Source: Bacillus_CJ salitolerans (GTDB taxonomy: Bacteria > Bacillota > Bacilli > Bacillales > SA4). Taken from it: a DNA stretch of 64,000 nt. The stretch lies in NCBI RefSeq assembly GCF_042680805.1, contig NZ_JBHUEM010000005.1:123821-187820 (forward strand). The letters are read 5' to 3'. Positions 45,701 to 54,756 of the stretch are shown here, in pieces (the stretch's first letter is position 1; every line of letters starts with the position of its first letter). Below the pieces are notes generated by a model that worked only from the letters and a program-made list of their open reading frames with translations, was not told the origin of the DNA and ran no database searches. Position numbers and translations under genes: made by a program.

Positions 45701-46087
45701 TTCCAACCTTTTAACCAAGCGATTGATTCGGGTCATTTCACATCTTCTGATATTAGAAAACAAATGAGAAATGTTGAGTTAATTACGGAAAGCGATAAGA
45801 GTTATGTGGTAGGAACATCCCTTTCAGACGGGAAACAATATCGTGTATCAGTTGTAGGACCAGGAGATCCACGACTCCAGCAAGGGCAAGTTGTCAAACA
45901 GAAAGTTATATACCGAAATAATCGAATGGTACTAGATAAGATCTCTCATAGTGTAAATGGAAATGATGTACACACGTCTTATTTCTCTTCACTAAATGTA
46001 GATGATTTAGTGCCAACTAAAGTAAACCCACGACTTGAAAAACGTAAAGTATATGAGCAAAAAAGAAGACCAACTGGAATTGTGTAG
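42731..46087 (+). CDS. TrbL/VirB6-like polytopic channel protein with very long C-terminal region
   Basis: 1118 residues. Six membrane spans lie between about 55 and 260 (such as VFNIFMVLAGFMIILSLVNA and VTLLILMGMGPLFLAFFLFP). Residues 290-1118 are a long region with glycine-rich stretches (AGSLVGSPMGPAGAIALATV), coiled charged parts and a repeat-like C-terminal third with two YQDLMF/KQKVIY-type segments. TrbL proteins are usually 300-600 residues, so the extra 600 are unusual; the tail could act in the cell wall or in mate contact. Confidence 0.72.
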   Translation: MGLGDKLLELLANIFIWMWRSFIAPFVNIPSIQKYVFGYDGQENELALSTFKPSELVEVYVPVFNIFMVLAGFMIILSLVNAGMRISGTVINPASRISLVEYMKDLVLIALLLANLGTFYAILFEINSSIIGLFKDAYNQQIDLFMMDPLDNKSELLGKIALGLVLLGLTIWASFYYTMRKVTLLILMGMGPLFLAFFLFPQTKGITGAWLRELTGTIFVQSVHAALFFIIATMSTSSEAGIIESLLLFIIFIPIGEAVKGLLGLGTPMTNGMQKAGAAFGLSALAGMYGAAKGAWGDKPLMQALKDSYNGAKDKIKDRQNRNNEGETSNSSIASNTGTDKGSTSLAEKMLKAGQISSKAGKAVFGMAGSLVGSPMGPAGAIALATVGAEIGDKAGGFTGRTLAATTHGVGNRLKKGLEEGKKGFNDVHKGNEDRLIDEMAKAETNMWANQNREQFEKDFMERFPDAHKSDLSKAWNQELSNKKPEFKKKAEQQLGKLKELGNEHARGTDLSNMYGKEMGLDWEANGDNRDTFNRNWRQNNPPSKPIEQMSEKEKGEYFKKQDDAWKSHVDSAKGQIQGIADSVTDRLTGGDTGKLINKKEYAKIMAEEVLEFEKKMGQSLGAPLSSDLQDKRLQELKNDTNYYANETSGPSVIGNGKANRDFMVSGLAKAKTDQDRETFMNEAKNNGTPKEEAQAQWQSQQNNVYQKNREMFDSNLSSRIPLSRLSNISNGTLKDIAAAGSFATNFALGTTGLSALANSDLVQRTGQAITIGTAGFLDGASTGFNSNGNLITKGVETVTGAFSGGGAGLGTGWSLYSSENANPVASQASFRDSVAYVGGVLGGVRGYEIGSNLGTKINPHNSKVEQQLYQPSELQHLAHTYIDPSGSEVLSPGAIRMVTTSDGTHIEVRSKSGQSHQVSRIGSGHSGLKSGQTVYQDLMFGEDGQLQMNSTPYQLDSSGGRYTFSESINVNPNKLLAKPSGVQTQNHSNFQPFNQAIDSGHFTSSDIRKQMRNVELITESDKSYVVGTSLSDGKQYRVSVVGPGDPRLQQGQVVKQKVIYRNNRMVLDKISHSVNGNDVHTSYFSSLNVDDLVPTKVNPRLEKRKVYEQKRRPTGIV

Positions 46088-46106
46088 GTAAAGAAGGTGA
46101 GTTTAA

Positions 46107-48035
46107 GTGGCACAACCTGAACATGACGATAATCGTTCGGCCGTTAAAAGTTTTGCTGAGCAACAAGCTAAAAAGGCGGGAAAGAAAGCACTAAAAAAAC
46201 TCGCTAAAAAAGGTGCACAAGCTGCGGCTAAACTAGCTCTAAAAGTCGGAGCGGGCGTACTGAAAGCTTTACTAGGGATTCTAGCTGGTCTTGGACTTCC
46301 TGCTGTACTTGTTATAGCAGGATCTATCTTACTTGTTCTAATAATCATGATCATTTCATCATTTATGTTTAGTAGTGGAGAAGGCTTGGATACAGAATCC
46401 AAAGCTTTATATGAATACATGGTTCAGCAATCCAACAATACAGTAGACATGAATAGACCAGAACAACGAAAATATCGTGTACCTGTTGAGTTACTAGCTG
46501 CAGCTATTCAAGTAGATGTATATACAAAGGAATATGAAAATGAAGAAAAAAAATTAATACGTTTAATGGCAACTACATTAAAACCGACCTTCGAGTATGA
46601 AGAATATGAGGAATGGACTGAAACCAAATCTAAGGTATGTACAGACGGAGTTTGTACCCCTGTGAGTGAACCGATAAAGGAAGATCAGTATGTAGAAAAG
46701 ATAACTTTCGTGAATGCTTGGAACCTCAATGCTACTTATGATTACAAGGAGGTCATTTCTGATTGGAAAGAAGTTGTCATTACACGTTATGAGACAGATA
46801 CTGTCACCGAGAAGAAACAAGTAACAGGATTAGATGATAAAGGTAACAAAACAACAATAGAAATAGACATAGAAACAGAGATAGAGAGAAAAATAGAGAC
46901 ATACACATACACGCGCACAAAAAGATATGAAATAGAAGCAAGTACGGAAAAAGAGGATTACTCTTTATTTGATCAAATGCTGAATTCTATTGGTTACGGT
47001 TATAAAGATAAACAATTAATAGAAAGTCTATATGATCTAAATGGAGGACCTATCAACTATACAAACTGGTTAAATTCAATGGGGTTAGGAGATAGTTTTA
47101 TAGACTTCAATGGGACAATTATTCCTGGGGGAAATGTACCCGCTCAGTATATGCCATATTATTTAGATGCTGCAAAAACATATAACGTAGATTGGTATGT
47201 ATTGGCTTCACTACATTTTGTAGAGACGGGATTTTCTACTCATCCTTCAATGATTTCATCCGTAGGAGCCGTTGGCCACTTTCAATTCATGAAAAAAACA
47301 TGGGTTGGTTGGAACATTGGAGGGGGGACTAGATTAGGAGATTTAGATATACCTGACCATATCCTAATGGACCCGTCAATGATTGCTAGATATGGCGGAT
47401 ACGGTACGGATGCGAATAATGATGGGAAGGCAGATCCTTGGGATATAGCAGATAGCGTTCATACTGCTGCAAAAATGCTTTCAGCAAATGGATATGCAAC
47501 GGATAAACGAAAAGCTATTTGGCATTATAATCGTGCAGAATGGTATGTAGATAAGGTATTGAAGTATGCAGAGCAATTCCACATGGCTGCAACCTATATG
47601 CCAGGAGGAGATGTCCCCCCAATGACTGCCGGAGCATTCATGCGCCCAACAACAGGTGAAATTACTTCTCTATACGGCAAACGTGGTGGAGGACACCACA
47701 ATGGGGTAGATATTGGAAAGGGTGGACGTACACAGGATGTTCCAATTGTGTCCGTGGCAGATGGCAAGGTTAGTAGATCGTACTATTCTGATACTTATGG
47801 GAATGTGGTTTACATTCGACATGAGATTGAAGGAGTACCTTACGAAACAGTCTATGCCCATATGACAGGTCGTGCGGTTTCTGTCGGTCAAGAAGTGCAG
47901 AAAGGTCAATTTTTAGGGAATATGGGTAATACAGGTCGTTCATTCGGAGCACATCTTCACTTTGAAATTCATAGCCCAGAATGGAATTCTTCCAAAACCT
48001 ATAAATTAAATCCTGAGTTCTATATCCCTTTCTAA
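46107..48035 (+). CDS. VirB1-like cell-wall hydrolase: lytic transglycosylase plus M23 peptidase
   Basis: 642 residues from GTG 46107. Lys/Ala-rich start, one membrane span (LPAVLVIAGSILLVLIIMII, about 68-88), then an SLT-type domain (from about 361, FVETGFSTHPSMISSVGAVG with catalytic Glu) and an M23 metallopeptidase (HHNGVDIG at about 529, HLHFEIH at about 615). It opens peptidoglycan for the channel. The two activities in one protein are common in Gram-positive conjugation (CwlT type), but there the order and enzyme types can differ. Confidence 0.85.
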   Translation: MAQPEHDDNRSAVKSFAEQQAKKAGKKALKKLAKKGAQAAAKLALKVGAGVLKALLGILAGLGLPAVLVIAGSILLVLIIMIISSFMFSSGEGLDTESKALYEYMVQQSNNTVDMNRPEQRKYRVPVELLAAAIQVDVYTKEYENEEKKLIRLMATTLKPTFEYEEYEEWTETKSKVCTDGVCTPVSEPIKEDQYVEKITFVNAWNLNATYDYKEVISDWKEVVITRYETDTVTEKKQVTGLDDKGNKTTIEIDIETEIERKIETYTYTRTKRYEIEASTEKEDYSLFDQMLNSIGYGYKDKQLIESLYDLNGGPINYTNWLNSMGLGDSFIDFNGTIIPGGNVPAQYMPYYLDAAKTYNVDWYVLASLHFVETGFSTHPSMISSVGAVGHFQFMKKTWVGWNIGGGTRLGDLDIPDHILMDPSMIARYGGYGTDANNDGKADPWDIADSVHTAAKMLSANGYATDKRKAIWHYNRAEWYVDKVLKYAEQFHMAATYMPGGDVPPMTAGAFMRPTTGEITSLYGKRGGGHHNGVDIGKGGRTQDVPIVSVADGKVSRSYYSDTYGNVVYIRHEIEGVPYETVYAHMTGRAVSVGQEVQKGQFLGNMGNTGRSFGAHLHFEIHSPEWNSSKTYKLNPEFYIPF

Positions 48036-48057
48036 ACAACAAAAAAGTGGTGATGAG

Positions 48058-48699
48058 ATGAATCGTACTCAGAAGGGATTAATTGTTCTAGTCGTTGTAT
48101 TAATAAGTAGTATAGCTTGTATATTTTTCTTCATGACAAAGCCTGTAATTAGCGAAGAATCGTTGGAGTTTGAACGTGCTAAAGAAAATGTCTTGGAACT
48201 ATATGAAAAAGCGAAGGCTCAAGAAAATGCACATAAATGGGTGCATTCAGATAGAGTAGAAGGAGGATATGAAGAAAGTCTAGATGAAGAAATCATTGAG
48301 TTTTACAATCAGAAAAAGAATGTAATTGAATTTATGATTGGAGCTATTCTGCTTGATGATGTAGACGCCTTTGTAGAGTCTTTTGATATGCAAACTCTTT
48401 CGGAAGATCTATATTCCGTAGATGAGGTAGATAAGTATGAAGTGGCAAAGGAGTTTATGGATGCCATCTCAAGAGAAGGTCGATTAGAAGGGGTTACCCT
48501 TATTCAAGAAAAAACAGTATTTGGAATAGAAAAAGAAGAACTAAGAGCTGTCCTATTTTATGAAGATGGAGTAGAGGTGGAAGTTCTTATGGTATTAAAG
48601 AAGGTACACACGTTTCACCATCAGCATGACGACGTTTATGTAATTACCACATCACCATTAGAAATAATTGGGGAGATTAGGAACAATTCTAAATCATAG
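48058..48699 (+). CDS. Membrane-anchored extracellular protein of the transfer operon
   Basis: 213 residues. One span near the N-terminus (GLIVLVVVLISSIACIFFFM), then an acidic domain. It resembles the small TcpC/VirB8-like or accessory proteins at the end of Gram-positive transfer operons by size and position, but no family signature was seen. Confidence 0.5.
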   Translation: MNRTQKGLIVLVVVLISSIACIFFFMTKPVISEESLEFERAKENVLELYEKAKAQENAHKWVHSDRVEGGYEESLDEEIIEFYNQKKNVIEFMIGAILLDDVDAFVESFDMQTLSEDLYSVDEVDKYEVAKEFMDAISREGRLEGVTLIQEKTVFGIEKEELRAVLFYEDGVEVEVLMVLKKVHTFHHQHDDVYVITTSPLEIIGEIRNNSKS

Positions 48700-48752
48700 G
48701 GGTAATTCATTCAATAAAGAAAGCTGTATTTTATTTTTTGAAAGGTGATTGA

Positions 48753-49205
48753 ATGGAGAAGAAAATATTAAAAGCCAAAATAGGTGTTATTTACTACGTT
48801 ATGTGTACCTTTGCTTTTATAAGCCTTGCCTATGCTTGGTACTTACTGAATGTTGAAGGTAATGGTCAGATAGGTTACGTCCTTCTGATACCGATGATTT
48901 CTATCATTTATTTTTTTACACCATTTAACAGGAAAAAGAAAGACATTCATCTTTCCGAAAGTTATATTGTAGTTGGTAAAATAAAAATACTCTACCAAGA
49001 CATAACAGAGTTATGGCATAAATATTATGGTGGGTCAGGTGGAACGACCACTCTTTACGTTATACATTATAAGCATAAAGACAAAATTCGTAAGGCTGAA
49101 ATTAATTTAGATTATTATACGATGGATGAAAATGATACTATGGAAAAAACTTTAGTTTCCAAGACTAAGAAAAAATTCAAATCAAATATGAAAATCAAAA
49201 ATTAA
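48753..49205 (+). CDS. Two-span membrane protein
   Basis: 150 residues. Two spans (VIYYVMCTFAFISLAYAWYL and IGYVLLIPMISIIYFFTPF), followed by a charged cytoplasmic PH-like strand pattern (HLSESYIVVGKIKILYQDIT). AAAGGTGATT site. Last plus-strand gene of the transfer region, ahead of a bidirectional terminator. Confidence 0.55.
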   Translation: MEKKILKAKIGVIYYVMCTFAFISLAYAWYLLNVEGNGQIGYVLLIPMISIIYFFTPFNRKKKDIHLSESYIVVGKIKILYQDITELWHKYYGGSGGTTTLYVIHYKHKDKIRKAEINLDYYTMDENDTMEKTLVSKTKKKFKSNMKIKN

Positions 49206-49314
49206 AACAGCACTTGCTATTGTTTACTTTACTAAATATTACGACAGACTATAAATACGTTTCCCTATCAATATTTCATTCTAATTAAAATAATTTATCT
49301 TGGTTCATAGTAAG

Positions 49315-49350
49315 AAAGGTCCGTAAATTTAAGAATTTACGGACCTTTCG
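49315..49350. terminator. Bidirectional terminator
   Basis: AAAGGTCCGTAAATT and AATTTACGGACCTTT are perfectly complementary over a TAAG loop, followed by CGTTTT. Confidence 0.85.
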
Positions 49351-49424
49351 TTTTATATTTTGTTTCCATATGGGTTATTCTTACAAAATTAGGGCATAGC
49401 TCTTTCCGTAAAGCTACCTCCGTA

Positions 49425-50228
49425 TTAATTCATGTTGTTTTCATATGAATCGTTAAGACTATCTAACAATTTAATGCCCCATCTGGGAGGAAGTTGGACC
49501 TTTTTTCCGCTAAGTTCTTCAAAAGTCAATATTAGTTCTTTCATTTTACCGTTTTCTACCCAATCATTAGGTATTGCAATCCTTGAACGGTCTAAAGTTT
49601 GATGTTTTTCTCCTTCAGGTCCTATTTTCATTTCTAATGCAAAGCGTTCCTCACCATTTTTATTATGGAGTAGTTTGGGTTTTATAGAGTATGGTGGGTA
49701 TTTTTGTTTTACAAACTCTATATACCTATGAAGACGGTACCAATCGGTGCTTTTGGAATTGACTCCTGGACTACCTATAAAGCAGTTTGCGTAACTGAAT
49801 TCTAAGGTGTGAACAGAACTCCATTTAACAAAAGGTAGTACGTCTGGATTGTTGTCGTTAAACTCATTCACATAGAAACCTTCATCCGTAAGGGTAATGA
49901 AGTCTATTTTATTCCCCTGTACAGTAGCATTAAGATAGCTTTTTTTTAATTCTTCTTTATGATCGCCATAAAAATAACGATATGCAATGTAGAAAGTTAA
50001 ACCAACCAATGATAAGAAGGACAAAAGGTTATCATTGAACAAAAAGATGATAAACAATGGTATAAATCCAAAATAAATTAAAGAAAGTAAGCTTTTCCAC
50101 TTTTTAGAGTCGTAAGGTATCAATCTGCTATAAATACCACCATCTATGTGATATAAGGCAGAATAATACCTCGCCCACCACCATTCTTCTATAGAGCATG
50201 AAAATTTTTTCTCATCATTAATTTCCAT
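49425..50228 (-). CDS. Membrane protein, unknown
   Basis: 267 residues with two spans at about 49-85 (SLIYFGFIPLFIIFLFN, LLSFLSLVGLTFYIAYRYF) and a cytoplasmic PH-like or YcxB-like domain (NKIDFITLTDEGFYVNEFND). Upstream AAAGGATG. Part of a minus-strand run of accessory genes. Confidence 0.5.
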   Translation of the reverse strand: MEINDEKKFSCSIEEWWWARYYSALYHIDGGIYSRLIPYDSKKWKSLLSLIYFGFIPLFIIFLFNDNLLSFLSLVGLTFYIAYRYFYGDHKEELKKSYLNATVQGNKIDFITLTDEGFYVNEFNDNNPDVLPFVKWSSVHTLEFSYANCFIGSPGVNSKSTDWYRLHRYIEFVKQKYPPYSIKPKLLHNKNGEERFALEMKIGPEGEKHQTLDRSRIAIPNDWVENGKMKELILTFEELSGKKVQLPPRWGIKLLDSLNDSYENNMN

Positions 50229-50325
50229 ATATTTTCATCCTTTTCAATTCTTGAATTAGTGTTTAACTTTTAGTTTTTTTACTCCAAAGCTGAGCTAGCT
50301 CCATAAGGCAAATTGGCCTATTCTA

Positions 50326-51099
50326 TTAATTATGCCTTATTAAAATCACATTGTTCATTCCTTCATTTATGCCATCATCGTATTCATTGATAAAATTACA
50401 GTTCAACAGATGTAAGCTGGTTATAGGATAAACAAGCAACCAAAATAAAGTTTTGATGTCCGAAAATATCATGAGAAACTCATCAGTAGAACTAAGAGTA
50501 AAAAAACCTTGTATAACTAGAAGTAACGGACTTATTAACCCAATTACAAATATGCTAATAATAAAAGGAGAAAATAAAATGATTATTAATCGTAGTAGTC
50601 GGTGTAGATATTTTATCTTTATATGATACATGTAGTTTCCTAATAGCATAACCATGATCATAATGGGTAGGGGAGGTGCTAAATGGTGAATGACAGGTAA
50701 CTGCTCTAAGGCTTGTTGAAACATGTAATCAAAATTATGATACTCGTTATACATGATCAATCCCATAACACTCATTAATGTAAATGGCTGTTCATAAGGA
50801 ATATTCTTTATGTAGTCAAAAATACTCCTTTGAGTTACCTCTTTCCTACGGAAAATATTGTTCATACGGAATTCCTTATTGGTGTTACTTTCATAATTTT
50901 CGATAAACATGAACAGTTTAATGAATGAAAATAAGAATTTTAAACTACTAACTATAAATATTGCTATCATTATGTACTTCATCATAACTTCATCTTTGTC
51001 TTGTAATGTGTACAAAAATGTACTTAGGACAATACCAACCCACCCCATACAAACATGAGTTACGTATTCATTAGTTTTCTGTTTAAGAGTTATCTCCAT
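50326..51099 (-). CDS. Multi-span membrane protein, unknown
   Basis: 257 residues from ATG 51099 after AAGGAGA; the longer in-frame opening at 51147 lies over the end of the DUF2187 gene. At least five spans, e.g. GWVGIVLSTFLYTL, IMIAIFIVSSLKFLFSFI and LIIILFSPFIISIFVIGLIS. No signature residues recognised. Confidence 0.5.
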   Translation of the reverse strand: MEITLKQKTNEYVTHVCMGWVGIVLSTFLYTLQDKDEVMMKYIMIAIFIVSSLKFLFSFIKLFMFIENYESNTNKEFRMNNIFRRKEVTQRSIFDYIKNIPYEQPFTLMSVMGLIMYNEYHNFDYMFQQALEQLPVIHHLAPPLPIMIMVMLLGNYMYHIKIKYLHRLLRLIIILFSPFIISIFVIGLISPLLLVIQGFFTLSSTDEFLMIFSDIKTLFWLLVYPITSLHLLNCNFINEYDDGINEGMNNVILIRHN

Positions 51100-51139
51100 T
51101 TCTTGATTCTCCTTATTTTTAATGTACGTAGGTAAAAGT

Positions 51140-51358
51140 TTATACAAGTTGATAGTTATGGTGAGACACTACTGTACGGTCACTTTCGATATCAAGAAAA
51201 GCTACATCTTTCTTTTCTAGTTCCACAATGAAGGAGTTCTCTCTGCTAATCACTACTGTACCAATAATCTCCTTATTCATCCGAGTGAATTTAACTAGAT
51301 CCCCAGCAAATGCAATATTTTTATAACTTGGTTTTGCTCGTTTAGTTTTGGCAGACAT
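51140..51358 (-). CDS. DUF2187-like small protein
   Basis: 72 residues from ATG 51358; the longer frame from 51451 runs through the leader hairpin. FAGDLVKFTRMNKEIIGTVV and ENSFIVELE fit DUF2187/YkvS, a small SH3-like barrel. AAAGGAGGA site. The leader E3 sits in front. Confidence 0.65.
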   Translation of the reverse strand: MSAKTKRAKPSYKNIAFAGDLVKFTRMNKEIIGTVVISRENSFIVELEKKDVAFLDIESDRTVVSHHNYQLV

Positions 51359-51381
51359 ACTCTTATCCTCCTTTTCATAAC

Positions 51382-51445
51382 AAAAAACCCCACTACAACA
51401 AGATGCAGCCCTTAAAGCTACAACTATATATAGTGGGGAATTCCC
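51382..51445 (-). promoter_or_regulatory. GGGAATTCCCC leader with terminator hairpin (copy E3)
   Basis: On the minus strand GGGAATTCCCCACTA, inner GTAGC/GCTGC, then TAGTGGGG and six T. The outer stem pairs 51438-51431 with 51395-51388. A TATAAT is 23-28 bases upstream of the box (near 51473-51468), without a clear -35. It ends 24 bases before the start of the DUF2187 gene. Confidence 0.78.
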
Positions 51446-51507
51446 ATTCACATACTATTTTATTAGTTTGATTATATACTAAATGGTAGGAAGTTGCTAC
51501 TGTGACG

Positions 51508-52290
51508 TTAATTATTTGAGCTAGCTTTGACTAATGCTTTCGTGTTAGCGAATCCAATTTTCCGTGCATATGTTGAAGCACTCGGTAGTCGGTGTTTCTT
51601 CGCATATTCATTCCAATTCTTCGCGGAAGTAAAATGATTCCCGTGCTTTTGGGCAATATGGAGTAACTCTTCTTGGGTGTAGTCATACCTGGTTTTGAAC
51701 TTCGCAACTTTCTTGAACTCATCCCAAGAAAATAATGTTCTAATTGTTCTATAAGAAGGTAATCCATTCTCACTAGCATATTTATCCCACTGTACTTGAT
51801 TTTGATAGTGTTTTCCATGTTCATTCAAAAGATGGGTAACAGATTCTTTTGAATATAGTGTATTGGCAACAGACTTTGAAGGAGGAACGTTTACCAGCGT
51901 TTTTAACGTATTCCAGTTTTCAAAGCGTGAGATAAGAGTAGATGCTGAAGGTAGGGCATTATCTTTGGCATATGCATCCCACATACTGATTGTGGTAAGG
52001 GCATCCTTATGCTCTCGAACAAGTGCAAGTAAATGTTCTTTGTCATATTGACTTTCCTGTATGGTGAGGCCTAGTAGCTCCTTTAAGTAATTAAATGATT
52101 TGAAATGGTAGATCAATGCACGAGAGGAAACCAATCCATGTTCTTTAGCATAAAGGTCCCATGCTCGTACACTGGTCAAATGTTCTTTATGTGGTTGAAT
52201 CTCAGTTAAGTATTTTTGTTGTTTATAACTTAAGTCTTCTGTAATGGATGGTTTATCTACTATGTGTCTCTCAAGTACTACATTCTTCAT
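51508..52290 (-). CDS. Protein made of four HNH_repeat (homing-endonuclease-associated) modules
   Basis: 260 residues with four repeats of about 55 residues, each a helix, W-x-x-Y-A-K, LPS and x-x-F-x-x-W: e.g. AWDLYAKEHGLVSS, MWDAYAKDNALPSASTL, QWDKYASENGLPSYRTI, NWNEYAKKHRLPSASTY. This is the HNH_repeat (IENR-like) DNA-binding module that usually accompanies HNH homing nucleases. No nuclease domain is present, so the protein may be a sequence-specific DNA reader. It overlaps the next gene on this strand by four bases. Confidence 0.7.
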   Translation of the reverse strand: MKNVVLERHIVDKPSITEDLSYKQQKYLTEIQPHKEHLTSVRAWDLYAKEHGLVSSRALIYHFKSFNYLKELLGLTIQESQYDKEHLLALVREHKDALTTISMWDAYAKDNALPSASTLISRFENWNTLKTLVNVPPSKSVANTLYSKESVTHLLNEHGKHYQNQVQWDKYASENGLPSYRTIRTLFSWDEFKKVAKFKTRYDYTQEELLHIAQKHGNHFTSAKNWNEYAKKHRLPSASTYARKIGFANTKALVKASSNN

Positions 52291-53444
52291 TCTTCCTTAC
52301 TAACACCTTCCCATGTATTCGTTCTACCGTACCTCATAATGCTCACAACATCTGTATTACTTGCAGTCATTAATTGAATATCCTTCAACCAATTGTCATA
52401 GTGTTTAGATTGAGAATCACCTAACAACGCACTAATGTAAGCGTCTCTCTCATCAATATATTCAAATTGTACTTTATCCATATACACTGTATAATCACTT
52501 GTTGCTATATGGGAGAAAAAGTCCATAAATTCTTGTAACTCACTTACATCAAAATATTGAATAATATCTGTACTCTTTACTTTTTCAGGTCTACGATAGA
52601 TATCCGGTTTATCAGATTCTAAGTGTTCTTTCCTTCTGATATGAGTAGGTTTTAGAGTATTCTCCTGCAAAATCATATCCATTTGAAAAGCGTCATAGAA
52701 GCGAACGTTGTTTACGACAGCTTCATACGAAGTATCCATTCTATCTCCGTTGCTTGGGAGTATTCCCTTCATCCGAACACCTATAATAGAATCTTGAAAA
52801 TAGTAAGGAGATGGAAGTAAGACATACCATTTATGGTCACTTGTTAAACCTATTAAATAATAATTATCTCCATTAGTAGGAATACGATTGAGACGATTAA
52901 ATGTGTCCTCTGCTGATATTTCCTTAAAGATTTCATTATGTTTTCCACTCTCAATAAAGGTCTTTTTTTGATAAGACGGGTTTTTAGATTTTAGATACTC
53001 TATTGTGGATCTAGGCTGAATGACTAGACCAAGTACTAATATTACTACCACTATCATCGCACCTAAAATTAATAATGGGGAAAAGAAAATAACATACAGG
53101 ATTCCTAGTCCGATTTTACCACCGTACTTCGTATTACTTAATAATCCAATAATTAGTAATATAGGAAGTCCGATAACTACTCCCAAAAGAGGAAGTAGAA
53201 TGCAAAGAAAAATCCAAAATAGAAATACATAGAGTGCGGTCATATATGGTTGCTCTTGAATTAATCCGATTTGTTCTGCTAAACCGATAAGACCAATCAT
53301 TTCTAAAAATGGATATACGTAGTCCTTCCAACTAAAAGCAATAAGGAAGAACAATGCGAACCCTAACAATCCCGCTGCTCCTGTTTGCTTTCCTCGTCTA
53401 TATGCTAATCCTATATTGATACCTTCCAGAATAGTATTAATCAT
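52287..53444 (-). CDS. Membrane protein with large cytoplasmic domain, unknown
   Basis: 385 residues. Four or more spans between 20 and 150 (LLGFALFFLIAFSWKDYVY, ALYVFLFWIFLCILLPLLGV, IGLPILLIIGLL, VIFFSPLLILGAMIVVVILV), then a 230-residue soluble part. AAAAGGAGTG site. Translationally coupled to the HNH_repeat protein. Confidence 0.55.
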   Translation of the reverse strand: MINTILEGINIGLAYRRGKQTGAAGLLGFALFFLIAFSWKDYVYPFLEMIGLIGLAEQIGLIQEQPYMTALYVFLFWIFLCILLPLLGVVIGLPILLIIGLLSNTKYGGKIGLGILYVIFFSPLLILGAMIVVVILVLGLVIQPRSTIEYLKSKNPSYQKKTFIESGKHNEIFKEISAEDTFNRLNRIPTNGDNYYLIGLTSDHKWYVLLPSPYYFQDSIIGVRMKGILPSNGDRMDTSYEAVVNNVRFYDAFQMDMILQENTLKPTHIRRKEHLESDKPDIYRRPEKVKSTDIIQYFDVSELQEFMDFFSHIATSDYTVYMDKVQFEYIDERDAYISALLGDSQSKHYDNWLKDIQLMTASNTDVVSIMRYGRTNTWEGVSKEE

Positions 53445-53630
53445 GGTATTCCACTCCTTTTTTCAACAAATATTAAGTATATTTCCTACTTTGATTATAC
53501 CTAAAATTTTCCTGCCTGATTGCATATTTAAAGCAATTTCCAACATTTATAAAGCCAATAAACGTTGATATAACAACGTTTTCTCGCATTTTGTAAAAAC
53601 TAAGAATTTTTCTATTTGGTGCATCTCCTA

Positions 53631-53655
53631 AAAAAAAGCCTACTTAAAGTAGACT
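53631..53655 (-). terminator. Terminator after the YolD-like gene
   Basis: On the minus strand AGTCTACTT TAAGTAGGCT followed by eight T. The YolD stop lies in the stem. Confidence 0.7.
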
Positions 53656-53989
53656 AATGAAATCGTATATCAATAATACTTTCAAATGGTAGGGTGCTCG
53701 GATTGTCAAGCTTATCAACTATTCGAATAACTTTAGAGACAGGATCTACCGCTTTTACAAAACCAATTTCAAAGCGAAAATCATGGTGATAAAAATAAGT
53801 GAAAATAAGCTCTCTTTGATTCTCTAACCCTTCACTTAGAGTGACATTTAGTTCTTCAAGCCTCTGTTCATCCAATACAGGTTTGCTTTTATGAACGTAT
53901 AATTCTTCCTCCACTTGTCTGAGCATCTGACGGTGTTCGGGCATGAGAAAGGGGGCATACTTCATTAAATTACGATCTCGAATAGTCAC
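53654..53989 (-). CDS. YolD-like protein
   Basis: 111 residues. MKYAPFLMPEHRQML and ISIRF-type end (FESIIDIRFH) fit the YolD-like family, common on Bacillus plasmids and phages, usually next to a Y-family DNA polymerase (UvrX). No polymerase is present here. It overlaps the upstream gene by four bases. Confidence 0.7.
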   Translation of the reverse strand: MTIRDRNLMKYAPFLMPEHRQMLRQVEEELYVHKSKPVLDEQRLEELNVTLSEGLENQRELIFTYFYHHDFRFEIGFVKAVDPVSKVIRIVDKLDNPSTLPFESIIDIRFH

Positions 53990-54378
53990 TCACTATCACT
54001 TTCCTTTAAATCAAGATATTCGCGTAGTTTTTCGTTACATTGTGATTTAAGAGCATATATCCATCTGTTGATATTTCCTGAATACCCTCTGCAAAGATAC
54101 GGCCAATATACATACTCTTTATCACGGTTTACTCGATCACGAACGACAATTCCTTTTTTTTTCATAGCTGTTTTAAGTTCTTTAATATCCTTCAAAATCC
54201 GATTCAAAAGCTTCTCAAAAAATGCTTCATAGATTGTCCCCATCTTAAAATCACTTGCTGAGATTTGGCGTAAATCATGATCAACTACCTTTATAAGTGT
54301 AATAAGTACAATATAGTTATCCATCATTAATGTATCTTCAATGGTAGGACCATGTTCAGTGGGTCTATTTTGTTCCAT
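53986..54378 (-). CDS. Unknown 130-aa protein coupled to YolD-like gene
   Basis: Basic, helical (FFEKLLNRILKDIKELKTAM) with a C-terminal WPYLCRGYSGN segment. Small proteins of this kind accompany YolD in Bacillus mobile elements. GAGGATGG site. No further signature. Confidence 0.55.
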   Translation of the reverse strand: MEQNRPTEHGPTIEDTLMMDNYIVLITLIKVVDHDLRQISASDFKMGTIYEAFFEKLLNRILKDIKELKTAMKKKGIVVRDRVNRDKEYVYWPYLCRGYSGNINRWIYALKSQCNEKLREYLDLKESDSE

Positions 54379-54756
54379 TTTTAGTCCATCCTCTGGGTTA
54401 GTATTTCGGAAACATTCCTTATTTTAACTATTAATGTATCATAACAATCAATTACGAACAAGTGTTTGGTTTTGGTGGAAGTATTCTTATCTAGAATGGT
54501 TTGTGTTTTGATTCTGTAACTTACTAATTAGAACGAATTTGATTTCTGAGGCTACTTCTTCTTAAACTGTAGTTGAATTGGAAGAGTCAAGGGATTATAA
54601 GAAGAAAAAATAATAATTCATCTTCTACTTTTTACATTTCTACGAATAATTCTATGTTTTACATAATATATTTAATGTTTATATCTTTTGATTTCTTGTA
54701 TTTTGTGTTTTCACCTATCCTAAATATACATATATCAAGCTATATCGACAAAATTC
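54379..54756. other. AT-rich gap before the iterons
   Basis: About 380 bases between the divergent 130-aa gene and the iteron region. A 67-codon frame (54573-54776) is Ser/Phe/Tyr-rich with no site and looks accidental. AT-rich DNA next to iterons suits origin unwinding. Confidence 0.4.
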
